Of a DNA stretch of 64,000 nt, positions 34,913 to 47,725 are shown piece by piece. The DNA is taken from assembly GCA_029216955.1 (NCBI GenBank), contig JANAVB010023996.1, positions 14,374,706 through 14,438,705 on the forward strand, given 5' to 3'. The DNA comes from Iris pallida. Its lineage: Eukaryota > Streptophyta > Magnoliopsida > Asparagales > Iridaceae. Position numbers and translations under genes: made by a program. Position 1 is the first letter of the stretch; every line of letters starts with the position of its first letter. Under the pieces are notes generated by a model. The model saw only the letters and a list, made by a program, of their open reading frames with translations, did not search any database and had not been told where the DNA came from.

Positions 34913-35000
34913 GTTTGACCTAGATTAGACTTGGTTGACCTAGTTTGACTTCTAGGGTTGACCAGAGTTGACCAAGAGTTGACTTTGGCCTAGATTGACC
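34913..35000 (+). promoter_or_regulatory. Cluster of W-box cores (TTGAC) in S2
   Basis: Seven TTGACC/TTGACT words in about 88 bp in the LTR sense direction, at the same relative place as the S1 cluster. A candidate stress-responsive enhancer through WRKY factors; binding is inferred only from the motif. Confidence 0.45.
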
Positions 35001-36176
35001 TAGATTCATGTAGAATGCATTAATTTGCATCGTACTATTATTGTAGACTCATAGTGACTTGTACTGTTCTATATAAGACAGACACCACTCCTCGGACAGT
35101 CTATATTCTCTCAGATTCACTGGTTACAGGCGAGTACATTCTCTGATCATTTCATATCCTGCATTAGGAGCATATTTCCTGCTTTAGATTACTTTACATG
35201 ATGCTGACACGTTGGAAACACAGATTAGTACTATATAGATCTTGTTGGGCGATGTTATCCCCTTAGCGGATACATCGGGTATTTCGTGTTCGTGTACTTT
35301 ATCGTGAACATCGTGTACTCCTTGTATTTGTGACTTTCGTGTACGAAACGTGTGAAATCGTGTATAATCATGTATTCACATGACCTTCGTGTACAATAAC
35401 ATAACTTAGCCAGATCCTTGTGTATTGATTGGGGCGGGGGAGTAAAAGTGGTTATGTATTCAATCTAGTAGATTACTCCTGTACAACCTCTGTAGATTAC
35501 TCGTGTATAACATCGTGCCGTTTATATAACCATCTTGTGCTCTGAATCACTAGACACTACCAGTTCTCTATATACTGTAGCTATTTATTTACAGTCTTTC
35601 CTGTTTATCATATTTCTTCAGTTTCTTGTATCTTACTCTCTAGCATGATTATATATCCTGACCTGCTATGATTTGTTGAGATGTACTGTGCTCGCTCCTG
35701 TCCTGACTGGACCTGTTGAAATATTACAGAGGACGAGGCTGAGGCGTTCTGCCCTACCTACTACGGTGCTACACTAGACGAGTCTCTGGACTAGGACCAG
35801 CAGCAGGATCCACTAGCTGTAGATGACACTCCCTTAGACTAGGACTGTCTTACTATTCTGGATTACTGTATTAGATTTTGAGATATTCTGAGACATGTAT
35901 TTATTTTAGACACTTAGAATTCTGGATTGTATCTCTGTGATTCTCTGTTCTGGATATTTTTATCTTTTATTATCAATCTATCTTACCTGTTCTACCTTAG
36001 CTGTGGTTGAGTTCATATTTCTGTTATGTCACCCCCATTCGGGGAGTATAACTGTTATTACCTTCAATTGTTAGTTGTTGTGACCTAGGACAGCATTCTA
36101 CCGCCGATACTGCGGCGTAGGCTAGACGCACCCACGTCTTGTGCCCTTACTCTAGGGTGCGGGTCGTGACAGCAAG

Positions 36177-37960
36177 GAGTCCTCCCACTGCACCCAAGTT
36201 ATCATCAACTGCTGTTACGATAATACGACGGTACGAGAAGACCGGCAGTCCATCTTCCAAAGACTGCAACAACCATGTTCAGAGGATGAGGCACCTCCCG
36301 TCGTCTCCTGCAACTCTGCTTAGAAAACCCTCGTCGATGGGAGAGGGAAGAAGACAAACGTTTCCAGCCCAAAGATTTCAACCACTATGACTAAGAGACT
36401 CTCGTCTAAGCGGTTGCCCACCATCGGAGTTTTCTAAGGTACCCATTCAAAGACGAAATCTGCTACAGTGGGAGATTTACCGTCCATATCACTGGGGGTT
36501 ACTGGAACTGGGGGTAGCACTCCTCCGAACCTCCACGATAATCCGATGTTCCAAAGAGAAAAGCTGGGGGAAACGACTCTCCCATTAGATGCAGCAAATC
36601 TCGACGTCCCCGAGGACGTCCACGATTCCCAAGACGAGGCAAACTCAGAAGCTGGGGGTACTGTTCCTTCTGAGACCAAACCGGAGGAAGACATTCCCAC
36701 ATACCCCGATAACTTCTCGTTACAGGGGTATGATTCAGAGTGTATGTCATCCACCGTCCCTTCTACTTCTACTCATGTCAGGACGGCATTCATGACAAAC
36801 GACGAACAGGATGGCCCCAGTGATCGCCAAAGCATCGACACTCTGGAGGCCATACTGCGTACTTTGGTCAAATCTGTGGACGAGATCAAAGCAGCCCTCC
36901 CTACTCTGCAAGGATGGACGCCTGGCCAAACAAACTTGGGTCCCACGGTCAATGCAGACTCAAACTCAGCGGCACCAAACCTGGGCAATATTCCTCCTGA
37001 AATGTCGGCTCCTACCGCTGTAGACGAGGCCAGGGAGGCAAGAAGAGAGGTCCAGGAGCTCCGGGCCATGTTCCACGCCCGAGAAAACCACCAAGACCTC
37101 ATGATACGACAACCGTATCCCGCTGCGTGGAGAGATGTTCCCTTCCCACCAAAGTATAAACCATTTCACATCAATCCATATGATGGAAAGACCTCCGCAA
37201 GTCGGTACATCACTTACTTCGAGGTCACTACCGACCATCTACCCCATGACGATGCCATCCTTACACGATTATTCATACAAGGGGATAGAATTCAGCTCCC
37301 TCCACCAAGATGGGAACCTCGGCCGGCGGAAATGGAGAGCCCAAAGTACTGTCATTACCACCGCTACGTCTACCATCCTACACACGACCGCAACCAACTG
37401 AAGCGATACATCCAATATCTCATTGATTCGAAGGCTCTGGCCATTGACTTCGAGGAGGTAACCGTGGCAGCCAACATAGTGTCTGTACAGTTTGGCAGCT
37501 TCCCTCCAACGGAGACTCAAGACGGCGTGGTACCCATCCCTCGGGCGACAATGGAGATTGCTAATCTTCCACCTCCTCGAGATCAGGCTACTGGTCTGGT
37601 ACCTCTCACCACGTCACGAGGAGAGGTCATATGGGTCCATCCAGATTTGGTACCAAAAGTAACTCAGTCCGTACCACTCCCCATTGGCAGAAAGAAGGGT
37701 GGAAAGGTCAGATCCTGTCGCATGATCTCGGTAGATGTCGAAGAAGCCATAGCTGTCGTCACTCGGTCCGGTGTTCAATCCCAACCTACGATAGATAACT
37801 CGGCTGAGGAGCATCAGCCGGCCACTGCTGACACTCTGGGACCTTCCCAACCTCCAACGACCGACAAACCTAGGCCGAAGGAGACTCACTTTGACAAATC
37901 CCTCCGGAAAGAGGCACCTCAGGGGCTGGAGAGGCCCTACAACTTTGATATCTTGGCACA
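36177..37960 (+). pseudogene. Element D gag, right of S2, with in-frame capsid deletion
   Basis: Resumes with CTQVIINCCYDNTTVREDRQ-type text, TAG at 36319 and 36434, then open from 36468. The acidic region, TLEAILRTLVKSVDEIKAAL coiled helix, REVQELRAMFHAREN and PYPAAWRDVPFPPKYKPF are present. After AILTRLFI the frame jumps directly to QGDRIQLPP, omitting the 196 codons present in C (24526 to 25113). The knuckle PKYCHYHRYVYHPTHDRN has lost its last cysteine (R). Particle assembly by this protein is therefore improbable. Confidence 0.85.
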
Positions 37961-38627
37961 ATTGGCCAACACACCGGCCAAATTGTTATTATACGAGCTC
38001 CTAAGACTCTCCAAGGATGTTCACGCGGCTTTGAGCGACGCACTCCAGAACGCCGACGCATATCTAGCTCAGGTCAACCTTACGGGAGAGAGCCCGCCTG
38101 CAGATCTCCAAGACAGTGCTTGTACGGGAGTAATGCCCAACATTGTCTTCACTCCACAAGAGATGCTCATCAAAACCAACCTATACGATCGACCGTTATA
38201 TTACACTGGATACATCGACGACGTAAAGGTGGACCGAATGTACATTGATCCTGGTTCTTCCATAAGCATCATCCCGAAGGGTCTGTTACATCATCTCCAC
38301 ATTCCTATGTATCGTTTGACGCCAACAAGTACCCCCATCAGCGATTTCAATTCGGAGAGGAGCTACCCGATCGGAAAGATTCGCTTGAAGTGCCAAATTG
38401 GCGATCTCCAGTCAGAAGTAACCTGTTATGTCATAGATGCGGACACTTCCTACAACATCCTCTTGGGGCGCCCTTGGATACATGATTACATGATCGTGTG
38501 TAAGGACGCAATCAGCCTCTCGACACAAGAAGAGCAAATAATAATCCGGCTGCCAAGGTCCGACCAAGCACCAAGACCCACAGCGGAGCCACTGACAATC
38601 AGACTGCCAACCCCTCCGACAAGCTAA
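37961..38627 (+). CDS. Element D aspartic protease, same open frame as gag
   Basis: Continues the 719-codon frame 36468 to 38627. Contains PAKLLLYELLRLSKDVHAAL (gag end), active-site DPGSSISIIPKGLLHHL near 38250 and YNILLGRPWIHDYMI near 38450. Right after this tail about 250 bp present in C are missing, so the frame passes into LPRSDQAPRPTAEPLTIRLP-type linker and stops at TAA 38625. The catalytic residues are present; the downstream FADIDPF block is lost. Read-through into the RT frame would require the linker. Confidence 0.72.
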
Positions 38628-39088
38628 TGACGATACGCCTTCCCAAGAAGAATCGTCACCCCGATGCAAGATCTGGGGCTTCTAGCGAGCCAACAACTCC
38701 CCGCCCAGCATCAAGTACCAAACTGGGGGTCGCTAGTCTGCCAACAACTCCACGTTCGGCCCCACCAACAGAACCCTTGATGATCAAGCTGCCTAGGTCA
38801 TCCTTTCAGTCATCATTTATACAGGGGATGGCTGAAGAAGAACCGAAACTGGCCAAGTATGTGGCTGCCTACACTGATGTTCCCTCCGCGGATGATGTAA
38901 TCCTGCTAGAAAAGATACCTTACTTCATCAATAAAGGGCTATCTTTGAACTACATCGAGCTTAATAAGCTTTGTACGAAGTATGCTATGGAACACGGTAT
39001 AGGCACTCATCTACATACACAGGTGACAAATGTTTACACCGCAAATCAGCTCACTCCCGTGGAAGACGCTTACCGCATAATCGAGGGA
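38628..39088 (+). pseudogene. Element D protease-RT linker, left of the LARD
   Basis: Frame 38627 to 39093 encodes GASSEPTTPRPASSTKLGV, then KYVAAYTDVPSADDVILLEK and VYTANQLTPVEDAYRIIEGG, matching C at 26746 to 27210. It ends at the GGGGA duplication, where the LARD begins; the frame runs on by chance to 39286. Function unknown. Confidence 0.68.
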
Positions 39089-39093
39089 GGGGA

Positions 39094-40787
39094 TGTAAAC
39101 CCCCTAAAATCCTACTACAATTTTTTTATTTATAGTTTTGTATTTATTTTAATTTCGTATATGCACGTCGCATACGAGTTCTCATTGTGGTGTTTACATA
39201 GCATACGGGATTTACGTTTTGTAAATACTCGACGAGTGCGAATATGTGTCGAGGTACATATGTTCGAAAAAAATATTTTATTATAAATATATTTTAATAG
39301 AAAAGTACATGTTCAATTTATTTTGTATAAAAAGGTTATGTTTTATTCGTCGTTTAAAGACAAGTAGTAATTTAAAAATTTTTGGTTCATATAAAATATA
39401 TTCTAGATAATTGCAAGATTTGAAGTTTGTATAGTAACATATTTTGGTTATTTTAAAAGAGCTATTTTATGATTATTTATCTTGATTTTCGAAATTAATT
39501 AATTCTATATTTTAATAATTATGGAAATGATATTTAAGATTTTGTTTTATTGAATATTTGAGTTATTTTTGATAATTTAAATGTGGAAAAGATTTTATTT
39601 TAAATAGGCTTTTAATTTAAAGAGAAGTTTATCTAGATTGATTTAGATTTAAATCGATTTAAATTAATAGGAGATTTATCTAATTGGGATTTAAATTCTC
39701 CCAATCCCTATCCAACTGGGAATTCCTACCTCCTATAAAAGGAGAGGTACTCCATAAATTTTTCCATCCACAGATTATGCATTGTGTCTGTGCCATCCAT
39801 CTACTACATCCTCCCATTACAAATATAATAATTCTATCACGTTCGATAATCCCGGACGTCCACCCAGCCGTGTCGAACACTCCCGATACGACGACTCAAT
39901 CCTAAACCTACCTCAACCTCCACGCCACCTCTCATGGCGTTACCCGTCGTCATCTTCACCACCATCGCCACCACCCGTCTCCCCAAATCCAGCATCCCGG
40001 CCACCGTCGAAATCCTCCTATCCACGAAACACCACCACCACTCGCCGGCAACGCCTGTCAAATACCCAAACCGTCACCACCGCACACCCGACCAATACCC
40101 TGACTACCAACACCAACCACCGTTACCACCAACAACACGTAAGAATAAAGGGAAGGGAAAAACCATTATCTGGCCCCGTCGGCTGCGCCACCCAGGTCCA
40201 GCACCGATCCCGGCGACACCAAGGGATCGCTGGCCTTGTACCTCTTCCTCGCCCGATCCTCTGTCGTCCGTCACGGGAACACAGCCGCGACCCCCAGCTC
40301 TTCACCGACGGTGCCGCCCCTCTTACCTCTCCGATCCGCCGCCGCCCCTGCGCCTGAACCCCACCCGCGAGCGCCGTCTTCCACAGTCGGACCGCTGCGC
40401 CTCTCTCCCTTCCACCGCCGAGCCTTCGCCCGGAGCCGCTCTCTTCTGCGAAGCCCCCTCAACACCGGAGCCCGCCGCTCCTCTTCCCGACGCCGTGCCC
40501 CGCCGCGAACGGCCGCCTGGCCACGAAACCCTCATTCGCCTCCTCCGGCATCCCAGCGTCCATCCGGCCGAGCTTCGTGCCAGAGCCACACCACCAGGAG
40601 ACCTTCGCGTCACCCCTCTTCGACTTCACCAGCCCGCGGCCGTCGTTCCACGCCACCGACCGCCGGCCGGAACCGCCCCCTCAGGTGAAACCTCTCTTTC
40701 CTCTTCTCTCGCTCTCTCTCTCTCTTACTGTACTCAATTGGGAAAAAGAGGAGTTGTTATTTATGTTAGTATTACTGATATTATTAA

Positions 40788-40849
<62 letters not shown>

Positions 40850-42580
40850 GTATTAAAATTATTATTATTATTAATACTAAAAGAGAAAGTGGCAGTATAG
40901 GGTTTTTGATTTATGTTATTATTATTATCATTATTATTATTAGTGCCTAAATTCTCTTGTATCATTATATTTGATTATAATTGGGTATGATAAGTTTTAT
41001 AAGGTGTATTGTTATTATTTAGTGAAAAATACTTCTGAAAAAAAAAATATTTATATCAGATATATATATAGACTATCCTAGAAATATTGTTTGACAAAAA
41101 TCGAGTTTCAGATTTTCAAAATAATTATCTAAATTTCTTTTTGATTCAAAAAAATATCGTTTTATATCTAAGAAATTTATTTTGACAAACCTAGAGTTTT
41201 AGCCTAACTTTTAACTTAGTTTATTTAGCAAATATATTTTTACTAGTAAGACATAAATTCTAAAGTTATTATATATAAATAATTTCAAATGTTTTCATAA
41301 AAATATTTTTACAAATAAGCATAGTTTAGAGATAGTATAAATAATTCTATCTCCACAATTTCTTCTCGGCTATCACCAATTATCCCGACTGATTCCACAT
41401 TCTTATTTCCTTGTGAATTTCGGACCCCTACGTCTCGATCGTGGCTATTGGACTATTGGGACATGACAGAACATCGTACCACCAAGCGACACACCAGGAA
41501 AGATACCTTGCTATTATACTGTTTATTTTTAGTTTGCATTTTATTACATATCACTGTTCATTTATTTCTAGTTCTTGATTTACTGCCTGTTCAGTGATAT
41601 TAGATGTACTTTGTTATTTATCCTTTGATTGCATATGGACTTAGAGTTAAGAGACTACCGTTGTAGTGCAGTGCATATACCTTGAACACCGTTGTACCAC
41701 GAAGATGTGTGAAATGAGTAGCATGTAGAGGTTCTTGCGTGTGGGCTGATCCCCCATGCGCATGTATTAGGGCTAACTGCTAATAGAGGCGTGTTAGGAG
41801 ACTTAGCAGATAGTAGAGGTACATGGTCGTGGATGTGACTTAACAGGTGCATTGGGTGGGGAGAACATTACCTGACGTATGGGCTTCTATGCACTTCCCT
41901 TATTACCTGTGCGCTCCGCCGGAGACGCAGGCTCCAGGTGCCCTCTGACGTTTTCCAGAGCGTTATGGACGTAGCCCCTTGCACATGATGCCCTCTGACG
42001 ATCTTCGAACGTTACGGACGTAGGCCCTTGGTGCCCTATATGGGGACTATGCCGATCCCATTTACAGCCAGGGCTCATGCGTCGATGGATTATTTCTCAA
42101 ACTGCATGTTTACTTTAGTATGGTTAGATTACCTTATAGTGTCTTATCACTTTCTTTGATTGTGGTATATTTTATATTCAGTATTATATGGCATGTTCTT
42201 CCTGTATCTTGTTACGTCCCTCTGAGGACCTGGTTATCTCGCCAGGTGTGTGTTCTTCTCTTTCGCATGTGTTATAGCCGTGGCCATGATTGTCACTATT
42301 TCTTCGAAGATGATTGCGCTTTGATCGTCTTCGCTTCGCCCGCCAAACTCATTGTATTTTTCCTTACTTGTTGGTAGTGGATTTGTCTCCGTCCAACGAT
42401 TATATACATGACAAATTCAAAGTTGCTTTTATATCATATTTATCTTTGTGGATGAGATTTAGTACCTTGGTTACTACATTTTACAGCTTATGTATATATA
42501 CGAGGGTCCATATACTTTGTATGTATACAGCTGGCATAATTACGTTCTAGTCCTACGTATTTTGGGACTGGGGCGTTACA
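39094..42580 (+). repeat. 5' LTR of the LARD, 3487 bp
   Basis: TATA box CTATAAAAGG at about 39733, then a GC-rich C-dominated island (39870 to 40690) in otherwise AT-rich DNA, an (ATT)n run and an AT-rich tail. Compared with the 3' LTR it shows scattered substitutions and small indels, mostly transitions, and differing microsatellite lengths. It contains a 338-codon open frame (39934 to 40950) of low complexity that I do not accept as a gene. Confidence 0.9.
40786..40880. repeat. (ATT)n microsatellite, 5' LTR
   Basis: About 95 bp of ATT/TTA repeats with a few interruptions. The 3' LTR partner (47694 to 47775) is shorter and more interrupted and contains an ATAATAAT start. Confidence 0.95.
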
Positions 42581-45500
42581 TATTTTTGTGGTGGCCCATG
42601 CAGGTCAAGTTTGCCGTTTCGGTTACATGATTGAACCAAACGGACCTGCAATATAGGATTAGAGTTTAGAATCTCATCCACCTACTTGACTTCCTTTCTT
42701 AAACTTCAAATTCCGAACTCTCGTTCGACCACCTTGATTTGCATCTTGCTTGACTCCTTCTACCGTAAATTCTTAGTTTCGTGTTTAATAAAGATGACTA
42801 CACTAGTATATGCTCATAGGTCAAACACATGGCTAGAAGGTTACATTGACAATTAATATGCATATAGATTTCATTTGAGTTGTAGATACATTTATATGAT
42901 TCTTAAGGATTAGTTAAATCCAAGTTGGGTAGTAGCATATTACCACTTTCAAATGATAGTTGGAATTTTATTTTGCTATTACATGGTGGTATATACAAGA
43001 GAATACTAGATCGAGAAAACAAATTATGATTTATGATTTTTGGAAATTGTGAAATAGTTTATGATTTATTGAGATATGAAACCGATTTGGAAAACATCTT
43101 TAAATTGTGACACAGGATTTACGATTAAGTTCAAGTTTGGATTGAATATGTTAAAATTTATCACGAATTTATTAAAGTATTTTAAATTATAAGTTATGAT
43201 TTTGTAACGACTAGAGAATATGATGGGTTTATGATTTACGGTTTATTAGAGAGCTTGAGGTTTTTAAATTGATTCTACGATTTACAAATTATAAGTATTT
43301 AATTTTGAGCTTGAAGGGATGATGGTAAAAAGTTTTATTTAAAATATTTTGGAAGATATGAAATCGACTTTAAAGGAAAAAATTTTAAATTCAAATTTTG
43401 TCCCATGATCTATGATTTATAAAGTTATTTAGATTTTGAGTTTAAAACCTTGATTTTGAATATTTAAATTTTGGAAAAAGGGAGAATTACTTTTGAAGAG
43501 TAGTTGAGACTTATTGGAAGCTAGAAATACACATTTGAAGGATATAGAATTAAATTCGGGAGTTATTTTAAATATTCTATTTTGTAGTATGAATTTTGAT
43601 GGATAAACTTATTAAATGTTGAGTTTAAGATTTTGGGAAAAAAGAGAAAAAAAAAAAGGGGGTTATTATTCAAGTTGTGTTATACAAGGGTTGTTTCAAG
43701 ATTGACTAGAGATTTAAAATTGTAATTAAAGTTGACAGTCTAAGATAATTGAAATTTTGGCCAAGTATCTTGGAAATTTTATTGAGAAATTTCGAGGAAC
43801 ATGAAATTTTAGATACGATCATATATTGGTGAAGGACCAAGAAATAAGTAAGGTCACCCTAGTGAGATAGAAGTATTCCACATTAGATTGCCATGCCACA
43901 TATGACTATGATATTGCATATACACAAGGATAGTTAGTCATCGACCAAACCAATGAACAAATCTTTGACTTACTCGACCTTCCCTCAAATCTAGATCATT
44001 ATTTGTGACCATCTACTTGTTTGAAACATAGAAGTGATTAGAGTCGTTCCCTTGACCATACCCTTATCTATGAGACTATTTTCTCTCTAGAAACTGTGCC
44101 TCTAACTTATCTTAGCTTGATCTACGAGATTTCCAAAATTATCATTAGTTCGTGCTTTATCCTTTTATTTTTGAGTATAAATTAGTACCTTATGAAAACC
44201 CACTTTCTATTTTTGATCATTTGGCGTTCCCTATCATGACTTTGATATTTGGAGCACAACACTAGATTTTTCCTACCCACAAATTTTACATGCAAGACCT
44301 AGACGAGCTCACCTTCATGTAGGTATATCATGTCCTACTAAAACACGTCCCCTTGTAGTCTATTTTATGGTATGACTTTCGGGTCATAAAGACTCAACTA
44401 TAACCTATGCCATGGTACCGATATACTTCTGACTATATATTTGGACTCAATCTCGACTCAAATCGTCGGCCCGATTGCGATCTACTAAATCAGTTAAATG
44501 CTTAACCTTGTACTTATCTTGACTGCTTAATCATTGTCATTTTATTTTCTTGTATTACCTTGATTTACTTAGACCCATAACATCTTTAGCTCTTCAATAT
44601 TGCAACCCTTACTCTTTTCCCTTCTCATTAAATTGCTTTACTTATATTTCACTATGATTCCTCCATAGCTTATACAACCTTGTTCCTTGTATGATTCCCT
44701 TATGAGAAATGATAGTTAATCATGACATTCTTGGGTTAGTAGAGATTAGATGGGAGAACCCCACAACATGGATAAATACTACAGTCTGTTAAGATAATCA
44801 CGAGATTACAAGGTATAAATGGGACATAAATGGGAATATGCAATAAATCCGAATCAATGAAGTAAGGAATGATATATTATGTCTTGATGAAACACTCGAG
44901 GATAAATAGACTTCGCGACTTTCAAATTTGTTTTGAGGTAACTACATATCGAGTGAAATTTTTTTTCTAAAGTGTTGATGGTTTAAGAACCAAAGTTATA
45001 TATTAAATTTATGGATGCAATTTTTGATAAAGACAATGTTGGCATTTCTTTCGATAACATATAGTGTTATGATAATACTAGTTTTCAAGGATAACTAATT
45101 GTTGAAGAAGGAAACCTTTATATTTTGATTAAGTTCTAAAATGATTATGAATAAGAAGTTAAGATGAGTTCATTTCTACCATCAAGAAACTGAGATTGTT
45201 GAAGATAAAATTTTTGAGAGAGACTAATAAATATTTGAGGAAATTTTCAATTATGATGATAGAAGATTGAGTTATGAAGGTATACCATTAGTTTTCGAGA
45301 TTTATCGAACATTGAAGATGGACTTTTATTTTGGTACCTATGGATGCAGTATACATTGACCAATAAATACAAATTTGTAGAAACTAGACTTTAACTTTTA
45401 CTTGGGCCAAATTGGTTGAAAGTTTTGGAATTTTAATTTTATAGAAAATTATGGCTTGGAAAGATATGTATAAGTGAGCTAGTATAATGGAGATTATGGA

Positions 45501-45958
45501 ATTCAAATTTGAGAACTATTTTATGACGAGATAGAGGAAGTTAGAATACAATTATAATCATATTGATTTTTGGTAACGGGACATGGTACGAAAGAAATTA
45601 ATGGAAAGAACGATTTTTGACAAAAGAGATTACACGAATATTGATGATATTAAAGGATTAAGGAGTTTATTACCTACTTATGAGGTTGCCCATTTTGAAG
45701 TTAGTGTTAAGGTTGATTGAGCTTAGTCATTGATCGATTGTCATGTGCATGATCGTAATCTAAAACCATCGAAATTTTGTTCTAGTCGATCGAATGACTC
45801 ATTGCCATTGAAATGTCACTCGCCTCCTCGACGAATATTTCGTTTGCATTCTCGTGATCACGTACATCTATTCGAATAAATTCTTTCCATCCCCTTCGCC
45901 TTACCTACCCTAATTTTTCCTAAATTTCGAGGACGAAATTCTTTTAAGTTGGGTAGGA
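42581..45958 (+). other. Internal region of the LARD, non-coding
   Basis: 3378 bp, AT-rich, no open frame long enough for gag or pol on either strand. No convincing primer-binding site; TGGTGGCCC at 42589 is a weak candidate, 8 nt after the LTR. The last 40 bp hold TTTCGAGGACGAAATTC and a poor purine tract AAGTTGGGTAGGA before the 3' LTR. The 45750 to 45940 stretch, TC-rich with coding-like composition, may be a decayed pol end. Otherwise I see nothing recognisable. Confidence 0.7.
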
Positions 45959-47568
45959 TGTAAACCCCCTAAAATCCTACTACGATTTTTTTTATTTATA
46001 GTTTCGTATTTATTTTTATTTCGTATATGCACGTCGCATACAAGTTCTCATTGTGGTGTTTGCGTAGCATACGGGATTTGCGTTTCGTAAATACTCGACG
46101 AGTGCGAATATGTGTCGAGGTACATATGTTCGAAAAAAATATTTTATTATAAATTTATTTTAATAGAAAAGTACATGTTCAATTTATTTTGTATAAAAAG
46201 GTTATTTTTTATTCGTCGTTTAAAGACAAGTAGTAATTTAAAAAAATTTGGTTTATATAAAATATATTCTAGATAATTGCGAGATTTGAAGTTTGTATAG
46301 TAACATATTTTGGTTATTTTAAAAGAGCTATTTTATGATTATGTATCTTGATTTTTGAAATTAATTAATGCTATATTTTAATAATTATGGAAATGATATT
46401 TAAGATTTTGTTTTATTGAATATTTGAGTTATTTTTGATAATTTAAATGTGGAAAAGATTTTATTTTAAATAGGCTTTTAATTTAAAGAGAAGTTTATCT
46501 AGATTGATTTGGATTTAAATCGATTTAAATTAATAGGAGATTTATCTAATTGGGATTTAAATTCTCCCAATCCCTATCCAACTGGAAATTCCCACCTCCT
46601 ATAAAAGGAGAGGTACTCCTCCATAAATTTTTCCATCCACAAATTATGCATCGTGTCTGTGCCACCCGTCTACTACATTCCCCCATTATAAATACAATAA
46701 TTCTATCACGTCCGACAATCCCGGACGTCCACCCAGCCGTATCGGATACTCCCGACACGACGACTCAATCCTAAACCTAACTCAACCTCCACGCCACCTC
46801 TCCTAGCGTTACCCGTCGTCATCTTCACCACCATCGCCACCACCCGTCTCCCCCAATCCAGCATCCCGGCCACCGCCGAAATCCTGCTATCCACGAAACA
46901 CGACCACCACTCGCCGGCAACGCCTGCCAAATACCCAAACCGTCACCACCGCACACCCGACCAACACCCCGACCACCAACACCAACCACAGTTACCACCA
47001 ACAACACGCAAGAATAGAGGGAGGGGAAAAACTATTACCTGATCCCGTCGGCTGCGCCACCCAGGTCCAGCACCGATCCCGGCGACACCAAGGGATCGCT
47101 GGCCTCGTACCGCTTCCTCGCTCGATCCTCCGTCGCCCGTCACGGGAACACAATTGCGACACCCAGCTCTTCACCGTCGGCGCCGCCCCTCTTACCTCTC
47201 CGATCCGCCGCCGCCTCGGCGCCTGAACCCCACCCGCGAGCGTCGCCTTCCACAGTCGGACCGCTGTGCCTCTCTCCCTTCCACCGCCGAGCCTCCGCCC
47301 GGAGCCACTCTCCTTTGCGAAGCCCCCTCAACACCGGAGCCCGCCGCTCCTCTTTCCGACGCCGTGCCCCGCCGTGAACGGCCGCCTCGCCACGAAACCC
47401 CCATTCGCCTCCTCCGACATCCCAGCGTCCATCCGGCCGAGCTTCGTGCCGGAGCCGTGCCACCAGGAGACCTTCGCTTCGCCCCTCTCCGACTTCACCA
47501 GCCCACGGCCGTCGCTCCACGCCGCCGGCCGCTAGCCGGAACCGCCCCCTCAGGTGAAACCCCTCTTT

Positions 47569-47619
<51 letters not shown>

Positions 47620-47686
47620 TGTACTCAATTGGAAAAAAGAGGAGTTGTTATTTGTGTTAGTATTACTAATATTATTAATATTATGA

Positions 47687-47725
<39 letters not shown>

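Larger units (their letters stand above)
31841..36171 (+). mobile_element. Solo LTR S2, 4.33 kb, in gag of element D
   Basis: TGTCACTACC to GGGTCGTGACA, with perfect GCAAG duplications at 31836 to 31840 and 36172 to 36176. The last 1.2 kb or so aligns with the reverse complement of the first part of S1, including the GGGGCGGGGGAGTA stretch, the CACGAA/TCGTGTA-rich part and the TCACCCCCATTCGGGGAGTATA word. The first part is divergent. No internal region, so a solo LTR in the opposite orientation to S1. Possible TATA (CTATTTATATG) near 32250. No supported gene; reading frames inside are short and unconserved. Confidence 0.88.

Noticed and set aside
39934..40950. 338-codon open frame in the 5' LTR of the LARD, ending in a poly-isoleucine run
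   Set aside because: The frame comes from a GC-rich island poor in stops plus an (ATT)n repeat. The 3' LTR copy does not keep the upstream part open and the text is low complexity. Treated as island/leader, not as a gene.
40681..40965. Asparagine-rich minus-strand frame
   Set aside because: Translation of the (ATT)n microsatellite; no conservation.
42589..42606. TGGTGGCCC as primer-binding site of the LARD
   Set aside because: Eight bases from the LTR end and not matched to a tRNA 3' end I can name; kept only as a weak candidate.
42600..45900. tRNA, rRNA or host gene in the LARD interior
   Set aside because: No cloverleaf, rRNA text or long frame found on either strand by eye.
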